Notes: generated by a model from the letters alone, not told the origin. DNA of 60,880 nucleotides from Spirochaetia bacterium (GCA_024402405.1 JAKSTW010000006.1:1-60880), one strand, 5' to 3'; numbered from the stretch's first letter, positions 9,219 to 19,465 are shown. Numbers and translations: made by a program.

Positions 9219-10511
9219 TTATTTTTTGAATCTGCTGATGGAATCTCTCATCCTTGCCTCAAGAGAAGCCATATAAGCCTCTTTTGAACTGTATGGAGTC
9301 CCTGCCACACCACTTGCAACAGCAGCCTCAGCCACTGCTGCTGATACGAATACAAAAGCCCTCGGGTCAAATGGCTTAGGAATGATATAATCTCTGCCGA
9401 ACTCAATATGCTCAGCATGATATGCCCTAAGCACCTCTTCAGGAACCTCCAGTTTGGCCAGAGCTGCCAGAGCCTTAGAGGCAGCCACCTTCATCTCCTC
9501 GTTGATGGCAGATGCATGTACATCCAGAGCACCCCTGAAGATGAACGGAAATCCCAGGACATTGTTCACCTGGTTAGGATAATCAGAACGGCCTGTAGCC
9601 ATTATCACATCTTTTCTGGCAGCCACAGCTTCAGGATATGTGATCTCAGGATCAGGATTGGCCAGAGCGAAAACCACAGGATCGTCAGCCATCGTTCTCA
9701 GCATATCTCCGGTGACCAGTCCCTTACCGGAAAGTCCCAGGAACACATCAGCCCCCACCATGGCATCAGCCAGGGTACCTGCCTCTGTTCCATTGGCAAA
9801 GAATTCCTTGTATGGATTCATACCTGCCTGGCGTCCCTTATAGATGATGCCCTTGGTATCACACATCGTTATATTTTCTCTCCGCACACCAAGTGAGATA
9901 TAGAATCTGGCACAGGCAATTCCAGCCGCACCGGCTCCGTTGACAACAACTTTGATCTGGTCTATCTTCCTGCCTGTTATCTCCAGTGCATTCAGAAGAG
10001 CCGCACCTGTGATGATGGCAGTTCCGTGCTGATCATCATGGAATACAGGAATATTCATCACCTTCTTAAGCTCATCCTCGATGAAGAAACATTCAGGGGC
10101 TTTGATATCCTCCAGGTTGATTCCTCCGAAAGTAGGACCCATCAGCTTTACAGCATCCACAAATCTCTGAGGATCCTGACAGTCCAGCTCAATATCAAAG
10201 ACATCCACATCAGCGAATCTCTTGAAGAGAACGCCCTTTCCCTCCATTACCGGCTTACCTGCCTCAGGACCGATGTTTCCCAAACCAAGGACTGCAGTAC
10301 CATTGGTTATCACACCAACCAGATTGCTCTTGTTTGTATATTCAGACACCTTTGAAATATCTTCTTTTATTTCCAGACATGGATATGCCACACCAGGAGT
10401 ATACGCACAGCTCAGTTCCTCCTGAGTCTTGCATGGTTTGGACGGAAGCACCTCCACCTTGCCTGCAGAAGGAAATCTATGATAATTAAGGGACTTTTCT
10501 TTTAAATCCAT
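9219..10511 (-). CDS. NAD(P)-dependent malic enzyme (short, bacterial type)
   Basis: Oxidative decarboxylation of malate to pyruvate. The ATG at 10511 with AAGGTGG upstream gives 430 residues, normal for the short bacterial form. Visible are [52 protein letters not shown] (the metal and substrate region), [11 protein letters not shown], and the Rossmann motif [16 protein letters not shown]. No PTA-like C-terminal extension is present. It is separated by one base from the upstream aminotransferase, so both are likely on one message linking C4 acids, pyruvate and amino-group transfer. Confidence 0.95.
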   Translation of the reverse strand: MDLKEKSLNYHRFPSAGKVEVLPSKPCKTQEELSCAYTPGVAYPCLEIKEDISKVSEYTNKSNLVGVITNGTAVLGLGNIGPEAGKPVMEGKGVLFKRFADVDVFDIELDCQDPQRFVDAVKLMGPTFGGINLEDIKAPECFFIEDELKKVMNIPVFHDDQHGTAIITGAALLNALEITGRKIDQIKVVVNGAGAAGIACARFYISLGVRRENITMCDTKGIIYKGRQAGMNPYKEFFANGTEAGTLADAMVGADVFLGLSGKGLVTGDMLRTMADDPVVFALANPDPEITYPEAVAARKDVIMATGRSDYPNQVNNVLGFPFIFRGALDVHASAINEEMKVAASKALAALAKLEVPEEVLRAYHAEHIEFGRDYIIPKPFDPRAFVFVSAAVAEAAVASGVAGTPYSSKEAYMASLEARMRDSISRFKK

Positions 10512-10512
10512 T

Positions 10513-11808
10513 TTAAACCACCTTATCCAGCTCTTTAGCAGCCTTGAATATTTTAGCAAAAAGATCAGGAATATCTTTAGTATCAACAGAAGAGAATGCC
10601 ACTCTAAGGAATTTATCCTGGATAGATATAGTTCCTATGCCATATCTGTCCAGAAGATACTTTCTGAGAGCCTCAGCACTCATATCTCTGACAACAAATG
10701 TCATGAAATAACCTGAGTTGAAAGGAAGAGGAATCAGAGGAATATCATAAGTGATGGAACTTACAATCTTCTTCACCGCGTTATAACGGTTCTTCATTTT
10801 TTTCGCCACTTCCATCTTCTCCTGATGGTAGGAGCTGCTCTTCAGCCCTTTCAGGATCAGGTTCTGGGAAACAGTGGAACAGGATGAGACTGTGGAACGG
10901 ATGGCTCCCATCGTCTTCTTCTCAAGAGCCGCATAACTCTCATCATCCAGTGCCTTGCCTCCATAAGTGATGAATCCTGTACGGAATCCCCATACAAGAT
11001 CCTCTTTGGTGGAGCCATCAATTTTTACCGCAGTTATATTATCGTGGGCATCACACAGAGATGCAAAAATAGACTGAGTCTCAATGTAATTCTCAAAGAA
11101 AAGGCCGAAATATGAGTCATCACAGATGACCAGGATGGATTTTCCCTCCTCAGCCTTTTTCTTAAGGACCTCAACTGTGGACATCTGCTCCTCGATCGTA
11201 AGAGAATATCCTGTAGGATTGTTCGGGAAATTCAGCAGCACGACCACTTTTTTTCCACACTCGTCTATTTTCTTCTCAAGATCAGCTACATTGAATCTGT
11301 AACGCTCGTCAAAGAACTTGAAGCTGTCGATCTCAGCACCCCGGCGCACAGAGAAGATCAGGCTGTAGTTACCCCAGAACATATCAGGAATCAGGACCTT
11401 GTCCCCTTTTTCAGTGAAAAGGTCTGCGATAAGCGAGATACCGTGCGTCAGTCCTGAAGTTATTATAGGCAGGGAAACTTTTTTGCCTATAAGTGAAGGA
11501 TTTTTTTTCAGCATCTCCTTCATCCATACTGTACGGAGTTCAGGTACACCGGCAGTAGGTGCGTATGCAAAAATCTCAAACAGACTCAAACCTCCCACAA
11601 GAGTTCTCATGGAAGGAAGATACATAGGCTGCCCATTTTCCATAGCCATTCCTATAGTGGCATTATAATCGTATGCATCCTTTTTTGCTTCGTTTGATTG
11701 GGATATTATTCCTTTAGGGAAATACAGTTTCTTCCCTAAATCAGATAAAAGTGAATAAACAGGCTTGTTTTCAAGCACAGAGTTAAGTTCGTCAGCTAAA
11801 CCGCCCAT
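10513..11808 (-). CDS. Class I/II PLP-dependent aminotransferase
   Basis: A 431-residue fold-type I enzyme. Substrate motifs include [11 protein letters not shown], the aspartate loop [13 protein letters not shown] and the PLP lysine in [17 protein letters not shown]. It opens with an unusual N-terminal segment, [38 protein letters not shown]. From memory this type is annotated as an aspartate or aromatic aminotransferase in treponemes. Substrate is not proven by sequence. It sits just upstream of malic enzyme, and oxaloacetate/aspartate would be a sensible link. Confidence 0.85.
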   Translation of the reverse strand: MGGLADELNSVLENKPVYSLLSDLGKKLYFPKGIISQSNEAKKDAYDYNATIGMAMENGQPMYLPSMRTLVGGLSLFEIFAYAPTAGVPELRTVWMKEMLKKNPSLIGKKVSLPIITSGLTHGISLIADLFTEKGDKVLIPDMFWGNYSLIFSVRRGAEIDSFKFFDERYRFNVADLEKKIDECGKKVVVLLNFPNNPTGYSLTIEEQMSTVEVLKKKAEEGKSILVICDDSYFGLFFENYIETQSIFASLCDAHDNITAVKIDGSTKEDLVWGFRTGFITYGGKALDDESYAALEKKTMGAIRSTVSSCSTVSQNLILKGLKSSSYHQEKMEVAKKMKNRYNAVKKIVSSITYDIPLIPLPFNSGYFMTFVVRDMSAEALRKYLLDRYGIGTISIQDKFLRVAFSSVDTKDIPDLFAKIFKAAKELDKVV

Positions 11809-11824
11809 ATTTATATACCCCAGA

Positions 11825-12436
11825 TTAAAAATATATATTATAAAAATACATTAAAGGTGTTCCTATAATAACAGAAAAAATAACAGATAAATAGATACTT
11901 AATTTAAATTTTTTTGCAAAAATGAAATTAATTGCAAAAATGATCATGGCAGGAACCACGATCCTTATCGTTCTCCAGCCCTCAACTGTGCCTGAAAAAT
12001 CATAAACAAGACTTTTCAGCCCAAGACCATGGTCCAGTATGGAATTCTCCAGAAAAAATATCACAGCACATATCAGCAGTCCGGTCATTCCTGCACGGAC
12101 CCCGCGTATTCCATGCCGCAGGACACTGCATCCTGAGAACCTGTCAGCCAGCAGTGTTATACATAAAATAATGGCAATACTGGGGAATACAAATCCAAGG
12201 GTAGCAACGATTCCGCCCGGAATTCCAGCCAGCTGTTTTCCTATGTATGTGGCAGCATTTATGACCACCGGTCCTGGAGTCACCTGAGCTACAGCCACAA
12301 TATCCGCAAACTCAGAAGCAGTGCACCAGTTCCGGATCAGCAGCTCAGACTCAATGACTGCCAGGTTGGCATACCCGCCTCCAAAAGCAAAAAGTCCTAT
12401 CTTTGCAAAAAGAAGAAAAAGCTCAGGCAGGATCAT
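11825..12436 (-). CDS. Chromate-transporter (CHR) family protein, second half of a split pair
   Basis: A short-chain CHR protein of about 203 residues with six predicted helices. It has the family opening LFLLFAKIGLFAFGGGYANLAVIESELL and AQVTPGPVVINAATYIGKQLAGIPGG. The ATG at 12436 overlaps the stop of its partner by four bases (ATGA). Full-length ChrA has two such halves fused; here they are separate, coupled genes expected to form a heterodimer. Chromate export is only one known activity of the family, and the native substrate is unknown. Confidence 0.88.
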   Translation of the reverse strand: MILPELFLLFAKIGLFAFGGGYANLAVIESELLIRNWCTASEFADIVAVAQVTPGPVVINAATYIGKQLAGIPGGIVATLGFVFPSIAIILCITLLADRFSGCSVLRHGIRGVRAGMTGLLICAVIFFLENSILDHGLGLKSLVYDFSGTVEGWRTIRIVVPAMIIFAINFIFAKKFKLSIYLSVIFSVIIGTPLMYFYNIYF

Positions 12437-12972
12437 ACTTTCTCCCTGTAAACAAGCATTCCGAGTATGCCGCATCCAAGTATCACATAAACAGCAGGAA
12501 CATTCAGAAACATCACACAGATGAAAGCAAGTGCTGCAATAAGCACATCAATGCCACATTTAAAAGTTTTTCTGGCCATGTTGAGAACTGTGAATATGAT
12601 AAATACAGAGACAGAGGCTCTGATACTGACAAAAGCATATCCGGTCAGAGGAGAATTTCGGATAAGATCCATGAATGATGTGATGAAGAGAATAATTGAC
12701 ACAGGCGGTATCAGCACTCCGCATAATGCCGCGAAAGCACCACGTAAGCCAGCCAGTCTATGTCCTATGTAAAGAGCTGAATTCACTCCTATGGCACCGG
12801 GAAGTGAATATATCACAGACATCACACTGCTCATATCTTCAGAAGAAAGAAGTTTCTGACGGACACGGAACTCCTGGTCCATAACAGCCAGCATCACAGG
12901 TCCGCCACCAACGGTAAAAAGAGAGATCTTAAAGAAAGTGATAAAAAGTCTGAGACATTTTACTGCTGTCAT
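12433..12972 (-). CDS. Chromate-transporter (CHR) family protein, first half of a split pair
   Basis: A 179-residue partner of the gene just downstream. It carries the paralogous pattern LFITFFKISLFTVGGGPVMLAVMDQEF and YSLPGAIGVNSALYIGHRLAGLRGA. In this half the VTPGP motif of the other half is SLPGA. About five to six membrane helices. ATGA overlaps on both sides (with the AI-2E-family gene upstream and its partner downstream) place all three in one operon. Confidence 0.88.
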   Translation of the reverse strand: MTAVKCLRLFITFFKISLFTVGGGPVMLAVMDQEFRVRQKLLSSEDMSSVMSVIYSLPGAIGVNSALYIGHRLAGLRGAFAALCGVLIPPVSIILFITSFMDLIRNSPLTGYAFVSIRASVSVFIIFTVLNMARKTFKCGIDVLIAALAFICVMFLNVPAVYVILGCGILGMLVYREKV

Positions 12973-14045
12973 TTCAGGTGATGCTTCATATTCTTTGTAT
13001 AGCCAGTACTCATAAGTATGCTGATAAACCTGGTGGAATCAAAATAATAGCATATTATTCTGATGGCAACTGTAATAGGTACAGCCATGACTGCTCCCAA
13101 CGGTCCCCAGATCCAGGCCCAGAAAGCCAGTGATATAAGAATAAGCACAGGACTCAGGTTCAGGTTGCTTCCCTGTATACGAGGTTCTATGAAGTTACCC
13201 ATAAGCTGCTGGATTCCAAGGTTCAGCAAGAATATACTGGTAGGAATAAGCACACTTGGATAGAACTGTACTATACCCTGGACAGTTATGAGAATTACAA
13301 CAACTGTAGAACCGATGGTAGGCACAAAATTCAAAATAAATGCGATACATCCCCATATGACAGGGAAATCAACATTGAACATATAAAGCACGAACCATAC
13401 TTCCAGACCTGTCAGAAATGAAATGATGAACTTTATGAAAAAATAACGTCCTATCAGCTGCAGGATCCTTCCGCTGATTATATTGAACTTCTTGGCTTCC
13501 TTGAAACTGAAAGCCTCATTGATTTTCTTGGCAATATAAGGATACTCAAGAAACATGAAGAACATGAAAATAAATATAAGCAGAGCATAACCGGCTATTT
13601 TACTGAAAGAGCCAGAGATGGAGAAAGCATAGGTCTTGATTATCCTGTTCCAGTCATATCCTCTGAAAAGATCAGGATCCATCACGATATCAAAGCGCTC
13701 AGCCAGCTTCATCGTGATATCAGAATAAATATCCTTGAACTGATTAAGATATTTAGGATAATCATTCATCAGGATATTCAGGCTGGAATGAATCATAGTC
13801 GCAATCGCATAAATAAGGACCGCCAGACATGACATAATGATAATGACAGCCAATGTCCTCGGTATATGAATTTTTTCCAGAAACTGCATGAGAGGATAAA
13901 GCATGAAGCTGATCATAATGGCAAAAACAAGCGGAGCCAGCACTGTAGCAGCATACTTAAGGAAAAAAATCCCCAGTATAAGAAAAATCATTGTAATAAG
14001 AGACATAAAAGCTTTATTTTTTTTCAGTACAGTGTTATTATTCAT
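12969..14045 (-). CDS. AI-2E-family (UPF0118) permease
   Basis: A 358-residue membrane protein of the AI-2E exporter family. Hydrophobic helices at the N-terminus (SLITMIFLILGIFFLKYAATVLAPLVFAIMIS) are followed by a soluble amphipathic insert, then a block of helices containing NFVPTIGSTVVVI, QQLMGNFIEPRIQGSNLNLSPVLILISLAFWAWIWG and LGAVMAVPI, all family hallmarks. Members include AI-2 exporters and Na+/H+ or peptidoglycan-related transporters, so the substrate is open. It heads the operon that continues into the chr pair. Confidence 0.92.
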   Translation of the reverse strand: MNNNTVLKKNKAFMSLITMIFLILGIFFLKYAATVLAPLVFAIMISFMLYPLMQFLEKIHIPRTLAVIIIMSCLAVLIYAIATMIHSSLNILMNDYPKYLNQFKDIYSDITMKLAERFDIVMDPDLFRGYDWNRIIKTYAFSISGSFSKIAGYALLIFIFMFFMFLEYPYIAKKINEAFSFKEAKKFNIISGRILQLIGRYFFIKFIISFLTGLEVWFVLYMFNVDFPVIWGCIAFILNFVPTIGSTVVVILITVQGIVQFYPSVLIPTSIFLLNLGIQQLMGNFIEPRIQGSNLNLSPVLILISLAFWAWIWGPLGAVMAVPITVAIRIICYYFDSTRFISILMSTGYTKNMKHHLK

Positions 14046-14102
14046 CAGTCTTTTTAAATTATAATAATAAAACTATAATAAAACAAGGTTCAATGGGGAA
14101 AT

Positions 14103-14615
14103 ATGATAGGTAAATTTAAGGACATGATGCCTGCGATCGGAAATGCGTCATTTATCGCCGAAAATGCAGTCATAACAGGTAATGTCACCCTGAAAGATGA
14201 TTCAAATATATGGTACAATGCCGTGCTTCGCGGCGATATAGAGCCTATAGAGGTCGGAGAAGGAAGCAATATCCAGGACGGATGTGTGCTTCATACATCA
14301 GAGGGTTCACCATGTATAGTCAAAGATCATGTTACTGTAGGACACATGGCTATACTTCATGGATGCACAGTTGAGAACTACTGTCTCATAGGAATGGGTG
14401 CAATAATCCTGGATAATGCAGTCATCAATGAGGAATCAATAGTCGGAGCAGGAGCTCTGGTAACAAAGGGAAAGGCATTCCCTCCCCGCTCCATGATACT
14501 TGGAAATCCGGCAAAGGTAGTCAGGGAACTGACAGAACAGGAAATCGCAGGACTGCATGCCCATGCTCCGCACTATGTGGAAACTGCAAAGGCTACAGCC
14601 GCAAGTCTCAGCTGA
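14103..14615 (+). CDS. Gamma-carbonic-anhydrase-like hexapeptide protein (YrdA/PaaY type)
   Basis: A 170-residue left-handed beta-helix protein. Hexapeptide repeats run through NAVITGNVTLKDDSNIWYNAVLRGDIEPIEVG. The three zinc histidines are visible in VLHTSEG and VGHMAILHGC. Ribosome site GGGGA precedes the ATG. It lacks the acidic loop with the catalytic Glu of the methanogen enzyme, as most small bacterial relatives do, so anhydrase activity is uncertain. Transcribed alone, divergent from the AI-2E-family gene and convergent with the next gene (5-bp gap, no terminator). Confidence 0.92.
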   Translation: MIGKFKDMMPAIGNASFIAENAVITGNVTLKDDSNIWYNAVLRGDIEPIEVGEGSNIQDGCVLHTSEGSPCIVKDHVTVGHMAILHGCTVENYCLIGMGAIILDNAVINEESIVGAGALVTKGKAFPPRSMILGNPAKVVRELTEQEIAGLHAHAPHYVETAKATAASLS

Positions 14616-14620
14616 GAGAT

Positions 14621-15574
14621 CTATCTGAATGCCTTCTCAGAGACAAAAGACATCTTGTCCACAGGGTGGTCGATCATGCCTGTCTCCAGCATGAAGTCTA
14701 TATCATGATCCAGGGCCTGCAGATCATCATCAGAGAGAGTATTGCAGTATTCTATCCACGAATAGAGTCTTTCTGCCTCATCAATTGATATGTCCTGGAT
14801 CCTGGCAGCTATGGCAATGGCTTCATCCAGATTGTTCTCCATCCATTCCAAAGATTCTTTTTTTGCCTGTTTGAACGCATCTATTATGTCAGGATATTTT
14901 TCAGCAAAATTTCTGCCGCATGCAGATACCAGCAGTGGCTCCACATATCCTTCACAGGTAAATACTACTTCAGCACCTGCCTTTTCAGCATTTATAACTG
15001 AGGAGGCTGCAGCCATACAGCAGTCGACTTTTCCGGAAAGCATAGCTGCAATTCCTGAAGGTATGGTCATATTGATAAAATTCACATCATCAATGGTCAT
15101 TCCCTCCTTCACAAGGGCAGCAACCAGCAGTTCATGCAGAAATGATCCCTTCGGTCCTGCAATGGTCTTGCCTCTCAGATCCGCAGGCTTGGTCACTTTG
15201 CCGTTATAGTTCATTATTGCAAACACTTTACCTGGTCTGCTGAACCCTCCGAATATCTCCACAGGATTTCCTCCGGCATTGGCCAGAATCACCGATGCAG
15301 TATTAATTACAGATGCGATATGCAGAGAACCTGCGGCAATAGCCTCAGACTGCTTGGCACCTGATGAGATCTCAAAATAATTGACTTTGATTCCCTTCTC
15401 GGCAAAAATCCGGTCAGCAATCTGTTTCTCTTTCATGACTATGAGAGGCAGGTTGAACGGATCCCTGACATAAGAGATATTCAGTTCCTTAAGTTCTTTA
15501 CGTCCTGTTCCAAAAGCAAAACAGGGAACAGCCATAAGAAATACAAGCAGGATCAGCAATATATTTTTTCTCAT
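14621..15574 (-). CDS. ABC transporter substrate-binding protein (NitT/TauT/NMT1-like), orphan
   Basis: A periplasmic solute-binding protein of about 317 residues. The ATG at 15574 with GAGGTG upstream gives the signal peptide MRKNILLILLVFLMAVPCFAF. The mature part follows the SsuA/TauA plan: LNISYVRDPFNLPLIVMKEKQI, then KPADLRGKTIAGPKGSFLHELLVAALVKEGM, then LSGKVDCCMAAASSVINAEKAG. No permease or ATPase gene is adjacent, so it either uses a transporter encoded elsewhere or acts as a sensor. Ligand not predictable from this. Confidence 0.82.
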   Translation of the reverse strand: MRKNILLILLVFLMAVPCFAFGTGRKELKELNISYVRDPFNLPLIVMKEKQIADRIFAEKGIKVNYFEISSGAKQSEAIAAGSLHIASVINTASVILANAGGNPVEIFGGFSRPGKVFAIMNYNGKVTKPADLRGKTIAGPKGSFLHELLVAALVKEGMTIDDVNFINMTIPSGIAAMLSGKVDCCMAAASSVINAEKAGAEVVFTCEGYVEPLLVSACGRNFAEKYPDIIDAFKQAKKESLEWMENNLDEAIAIAARIQDISIDEAERLYSWIEYCNTLSDDDLQALDHDIDFMLETGMIDHPVDKMSFVSEKAFR

Positions 15575-15622
15575 CACACACCTCATTAAAAAAATACATA
15601 CAGAATGACAAAATATCAATAA

Positions 15623-16639
15623 TCAGAGAATGAGCATACAGTCACCATAGGAGAAAAATCTGTATCTTTCCTCAACGGCATGGGCATAGGCCTTTTTTAT
15701 CAGATCTTCAGATGCAAAGGCAGACACCAGCATCAGCAGTGTGGATTCAGGAGTATGGAAATTGGTAAACAGCCGGTCAACAAACTTGAACTTATATCCC
15801 GGATAAATGAATATGGATGTGGCACTGCGTCCCTCAGGAATAATTCCATCAATGCAGGCTGATTCCAATGTTCTCATGGATGTCGTGCCCACAGCTGTGA
15901 TTTTTTTACCTGCTCTTTTTGCCGCATTCAGCTTTTCTGCCACTTCTCTGGAAATACTGTACTCCTCTGTGTGCATCTTATGATCTTCAATATTCTCAGA
16001 CCTGACAGGAAAAAAAGTACCTGCTCCAACATGGAGGGTCACTTCCAGAATCTCAGTTCCTCTGGCTCTTATGGCATCCAGAATCTCGTCTGTAAAATGA
16101 AGTCCGGCAGTAGGAGCCGCCACTGAACCCGTCTCTTTGGCATATACAGTCTGATATCTCTCGGAGTCGGCCTCCTCATCCGATCGCTTTATATACGGCG
16201 GCAGAGGCACATGAGCATTCCTGTCCAGATAATCATCTGTAAGATACTCTGAGAATTCAATGATTTTGGAATCATTTCTATCCTCTATGATCGTCCCTGT
16301 AACGCATTCAGGAAAATCATAGGTCTTGTTCACAGTCTGTTTTCTGCTTTTTTTACATATGACTTCCCATTTTTTCATATCCAGAGGCTTCATGAGAAAG
16401 AACTCAACTCTGCCCCCAGTGTGGCTGGTACCATAGAGCCTGGCTTTGCGCACTCTGGTGTTATTTACCACCATCACATCGTCAGGACCAAAATAATTCA
16501 CGATATCCCTGACATTCATATCACTGAAAGTACCGTCCTTTCTGGACAGCAGCATCATTCTTGAAGTTCCCCGCTTCTCAGGAGGATACTGTGCTATAAG
16601 CTCCTGTGGCAGGTCAAAATAAAAGTCGCTGGTTTTCAT
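15623..16639 (-). CDS. queA: S-adenosylmethionine:tRNA ribosyltransferase-isomerase
   Basis: QueA makes epoxyqueuosine in tRNA by transferring the ribosyl group of SAM. Motifs seen: KTSDFYFDLPQELIAQYP at the start, VNNTRVRKARLYG, VAAPTAGLHFTDEIL, TLHVGAGTFFPVR, and the tail RFFSYGDCMLIL. The ATG at 16639 overlaps the ruvB stop by 26 bp; a longer upstream reading would merely be antiparallel to ruvB coding content. 338 residues, normal length. This ruvB-queA linkage is conserved in many bacteria. Confidence 0.97.
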   Translation of the reverse strand: MKTSDFYFDLPQELIAQYPPEKRGTSRMMLLSRKDGTFSDMNVRDIVNYFGPDDVMVVNNTRVRKARLYGTSHTGGRVEFFLMKPLDMKKWEVICKKSRKQTVNKTYDFPECVTGTIIEDRNDSKIIEFSEYLTDDYLDRNAHVPLPPYIKRSDEEADSERYQTVYAKETGSVAAPTAGLHFTDEILDAIRARGTEILEVTLHVGAGTFFPVRSENIEDHKMHTEEYSISREVAEKLNAAKRAGKKITAVGTTSMRTLESACIDGIIPEGRSATSIFIYPGYKFKFVDRLFTNFHTPESTLLMLVSAFASEDLIKKAYAHAVEERYRFFSYGDCMLIL

Positions 16640-17642
16640 TCTCTGTTTTCTCCAGCCCCAGATGGAGATAAGCAGCCTGGGTAGCCACCCTTCCCCTAGG
16701 GGTCCGCTGTATAAATCCACGCTGAATCAGATATGGCTCATAGAAATCTTCCAGGGTCTCAGTTGATTCTCCCATGGTTATGGCCAGAGTTTCGGCACCT
16801 ACCGGACCTCCGCCATAATTCTCTATTATGATCCTCAATATCTCACGGTCCTGTCTCTCAAGTCCGCATTCGTCAATCTCCAGTTTGTTAAGTCCGTATG
16901 TGACAGTAGCCACAGATATGGAATCTTCTCCTTTGATCTGGGCAAAGTCCCTCATACGCCGCAATATTCTGTTGGCAACACGTGGTGTGCCACGGCAGCA
17001 TGAAGCAAGGATATCCATGGCTCCGCTCTCTATATCAATGTGAAGAATGGATGCAGAACGGCGGATTATGCTGATGATATCTTCTTTATCATAGAGATTC
17101 ATCCTGATGTTGATTCCGAAACGGCTGAAAAGAGGACTGGACACATTGCCTGATTTTGTGGTGGCACCTATAAGCGTGAATGGCTGTACAGGCAGTCTGA
17201 TGGAACGGGCAGCCGGTCCCTGACCGATGATCCAGTCCAGCTCAAAATCTTCCATAGCCACATAAAGCATCTCTTCAATAGCCGGTTTCAGACGGTGGAT
17301 CTCATCAATAAAAAATACTGTATTTGGAGTCACTGTAGTAAGGAGTCCGGCCAGATCCTTTGGCTTTTCCAGAGCCGGTGCAGATGTGACCTTGAATTCA
17401 CTGCCCATCTCATGGGCAATTATGCCAGCCAGTGTGGTCTTTCCAAGTCCCGGAGGGCCGCTCAGAAACACATGATCCAGAGTCTCTTTCCTGGCTTTGG
17501 CAGCCTTCAGAAATATCCGCAGATTTTCCTTCAGAGCCTTCTGTCCTTGAAAATCATCCAGAGTCAGCGGCCGTAATGCTGTATCTTTCTTGTCCTCTGC
17601 CAGTATATTACCGGTAAGATAATTTCTTTTCTCAATATCCAT
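16614..17642 (-). CDS. ruvB: Holliday junction branch-migration helicase RuvB
   Basis: A 342-residue AAA+ motor. Walker A GPPGLGKTTL is at residues 62-71, Walker B FFIDEIHRL, sensor 1 LIGATTKSG, and the arginine finger region SPLFSRFGI. The C-terminal winged helix ends with GGGPVGAETLAITMGESTETLEDFYEPYLIQRGFIQRTPRGR. It overlaps ruvA by 11 bp and queA by 26 bp, so the ruv genes and queA form a coupled operon. Confidence 0.98.
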   Translation of the reverse strand: MDIEKRNYLTGNILAEDKKDTALRPLTLDDFQGQKALKENLRIFLKAAKARKETLDHVFLSGPPGLGKTTLAGIIAHEMGSEFKVTSAPALEKPKDLAGLLTTVTPNTVFFIDEIHRLKPAIEEMLYVAMEDFELDWIIGQGPAARSIRLPVQPFTLIGATTKSGNVSSPLFSRFGINIRMNLYDKEDIISIIRRSASILHIDIESGAMDILASCCRGTPRVANRILRRMRDFAQIKGEDSISVATVTYGLNKLEIDECGLERQDREILRIIIENYGGGPVGAETLAITMGESTETLEDFYEPYLIQRGFIQRTPRGRVATQAAYLHLGLEKTENENQRLLF

Positions 17643-18240
17643 TTTGTGAACTCAACAAAACTATAGCCTGCTTGAAAACAGCTTTTTCCAGCTCTCCTGC
17701 ATCCAGATTCTGCATCTCCGGATCCCTCATGATCTGCTCAACAACTTTCACAGTCTGCTTATAATCAAATCCCATATCAGCCAGTCCGTTGACGATATCG
17801 CTGTATTTACTCTTTGTCTCAGGCTCCTCAGCAGGAGAGACCAGACGGCCACGGAGCGAAAGAAGAATTTTCTGTGCAGTTTTCTTGCCGATACCAGGAA
17901 TTCCAGACAGCACTGCCAGATCTTCCTTGTCCAGTGCCTTCACAAGCTGTTCTACGGTAACGGAAGAGAGCATCTTCATGGCCTGCTTTGTACCTATTCC
18001 ATTGACCTTCAGCAGTTCAAGAAAGCAGCTGCGCTCATCTTCTGTAAAGAAACCATAAAGCTTCATGGAATCCTCACGGTGCAGGAAATATATGAAAAGC
18101 CGGCATTCTGTCCCCTCCTCCGGCATCATGGCCAGAGTCTTGGCAGAAACAGCAATATCCCATTCAATTCCTGATGAATTCAGAAGATATACATTTTCAG
18201 CACCCTTGTGGGTGACCAATCCGGAAAGACTGTTAAACAT
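17632..18240 (-). CDS. ruvA: Holliday junction DNA-binding protein RuvA
   Basis: A 202-residue protein that targets RuvB to four-way junctions. It has the N-terminal OB domain (MFNSLSGLVTHKGAENVYL), two helix-hairpin-helix motifs (VNGIGTKQAMKML and IPGIGKKTAQKIL), and a C-terminal RuvB-binding domain (DIVNGLADMGFDYKQTVKVVEQI). AGGAG lies eight bases before the ATG. It overlaps ruvC by 8 bp. Confidence 0.97.
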   Translation of the reverse strand: MFNSLSGLVTHKGAENVYLLNSSGIEWDIAVSAKTLAMMPEEGTECRLFIYFLHREDSMKLYGFFTEDERSCFLELLKVNGIGTKQAMKMLSSVTVEQLVKALDKEDLAVLSGIPGIGKKTAQKILLSLRGRLVSPAEEPETKSKYSDIVNGLADMGFDYKQTVKVVEQIMRDPEMQNLDAGELEKAVFKQAIVLLSSQNGY

Positions 18241-18715
18241 GATAAAAACTCCTGCTGTTCAGATGACATATGGCAGCTGACAGAGCATCTGCCGCATGGT
18301 CAGGCTTAGGTATGTCAGGAAGTCCAAGAATAAGCTTGGTCATCTCCTGAACCTGCTTCTTATCTGCCCTTCCTTCTCCGACAACTGCCATTTTTATGGC
18401 CTGAGGCGAATATTCATACACATTTATGTTGTGCATGGCAAATGCCAGATGAACCACACCTTTGGCATGAGCCACCGGAATGGCACTGGAAATATTCTTT
18501 ACAAAGAAAAGAGCTTCTATACCTGCCTCTTCAGGCTCATATTCATCCAATATATCAGATATAGAGTTATAAATAATGAAAAGCCGCTGTGACAGCGGCA
18601 ATTCAGATGAGGTGGTAATCACCCCATGATAGATATAATGAATTTTATTGCTTTCAGATTCTATGATCCCGTAACCGGTGGATGCCAGTCCGGGATCAAC
18701 TCCGATTATTCTCAC
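18233..18715 (-). CDS. ruvC: Holliday junction resolvase RuvC
   Basis: A 160-residue resolvase starting with GTG. The catalytic acidic residues are visible: Asp7 in IIGVDPGLASTGYG, the Glu in AGIEALFFVKN, and the Asp pair in PDHAADALSAAICH. The start is six bases after the yebC stop and has no clear ribosome site, so it probably depends on coupling to yebC. Together with ruvA and ruvB it completes the resolvasome. Confidence 0.97.
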   Translation of the reverse strand: MRIIGVDPGLASTGYGIIESESNKIHYIYHGVITTSSELPLSQRLFIIYNSISDILDEYEPEEAGIEALFFVKNISSAIPVAHAKGVVHLAFAMHNINVYEYSPQAIKMAVVGEGRADKKQVQEMTKLILGLPDIPKPDHAADALSAAICHLNSRSFYHV

Positions 18716-18721
18716 TTACTG

Positions 18722-19465
18722 TCAGTCTTCCATCTCAAAGTCATCAGGAACATCCAGGTCTGTGGAAACATTCTGAACATCATCCAGATCTTCCAGTCTC
18801 TCAATAAGTTTGAGGACCTTTGATGTCTTTTCTTTATCCAGTGACTTCATGACTTCCGCATTTCTCTCGACTTCAGCTGAAGTCTGCTCAAAGCCAGCTT
18901 TGTTCAGAGCTTCCAGAACTGCAAGGAAATCCTCAGGAGCAGTCTTTACAACAATGTCACCATCATCTGAGCTGACATCATCAGCACCTGCATCCAGAGC
19001 AGCTGCAAAAATATCATCCTCACTGTATTTTGATCCATCAAAGCAGATGACACCCTCTTTCTTGAAAAGGTGTGATACACATCCGGTTGTACCCATGTTT
19101 CCGCCGCCTTTTGTAAGAATGCTTCTGACATCAGCAGCTGTTCTGTTTTTGTTATCGGTAAGTGTCTCAACCATCAGTGCAACTCCGCCCGGGCCATAAC
19201 CTTCGTATGTGAGTTCTACGTATTCAACACCCTCAAGTTCACCTGTACCTTTCTTGATTGCCTTGTCGATATTGTCTTTAGGCATGTTTGCTGCTTTTGC
19301 CTTGAGAATGGCTGTACGAAGTCTTGCATTTCCTTCTTCGTCACCGCCGCCCATTTTAGCAGCTACAGTAATTTCCTTGATGATCTTTGTAAAAACCTGA
19401 CCACGTTTTGCGTCAGCAGCACCTTTTTTATGCTTAATACTTGCCCATTTGCTATGACCGGACAT
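18722..19465 (-). CDS. yebC: YebC/PmpR-family protein
   Basis: A 247-residue member of the YebC/TACO1 family, recognised by [63 protein letters not shown] and [21 protein letters not shown]. Family members act as transcriptional regulators or ribosome-associated factors that ease translation of proline stretches. Ribosome site AGGAG six bases upstream. It heads the yebC-ruvCAB-queA operon; the gap before it contains the tyrS terminator and a TATAAT. Confidence 0.97.
   Translation of the reverse strand: MSGHSKWASIKHKKGAADAKRGQVFTKIIKEITVAAKMGGGDEEGNARLRTAILKAKAANMPKDNIDKAIKKGTGELEGVEYVELTYEGYGPGGVALMVETLTDNKNRTAADVRSILTKGGGNMGTTGCVSHLFKKEGVICFDGSKYSEDDIFAAALDAGADDVSSDDGDIVVKTAPEDFLAVLEALNKAGFEQTSAEVERNAEVMKSLDKEKTSKVLKLIERLEDLDDVQNVSTDLDVPDDFEMED

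Noticed and set aside
18720-18722. Separate promoter for ruvC
   Set aside because: Only six bases separate it from yebC and no promoter-like sequence is seen at the end of yebC.
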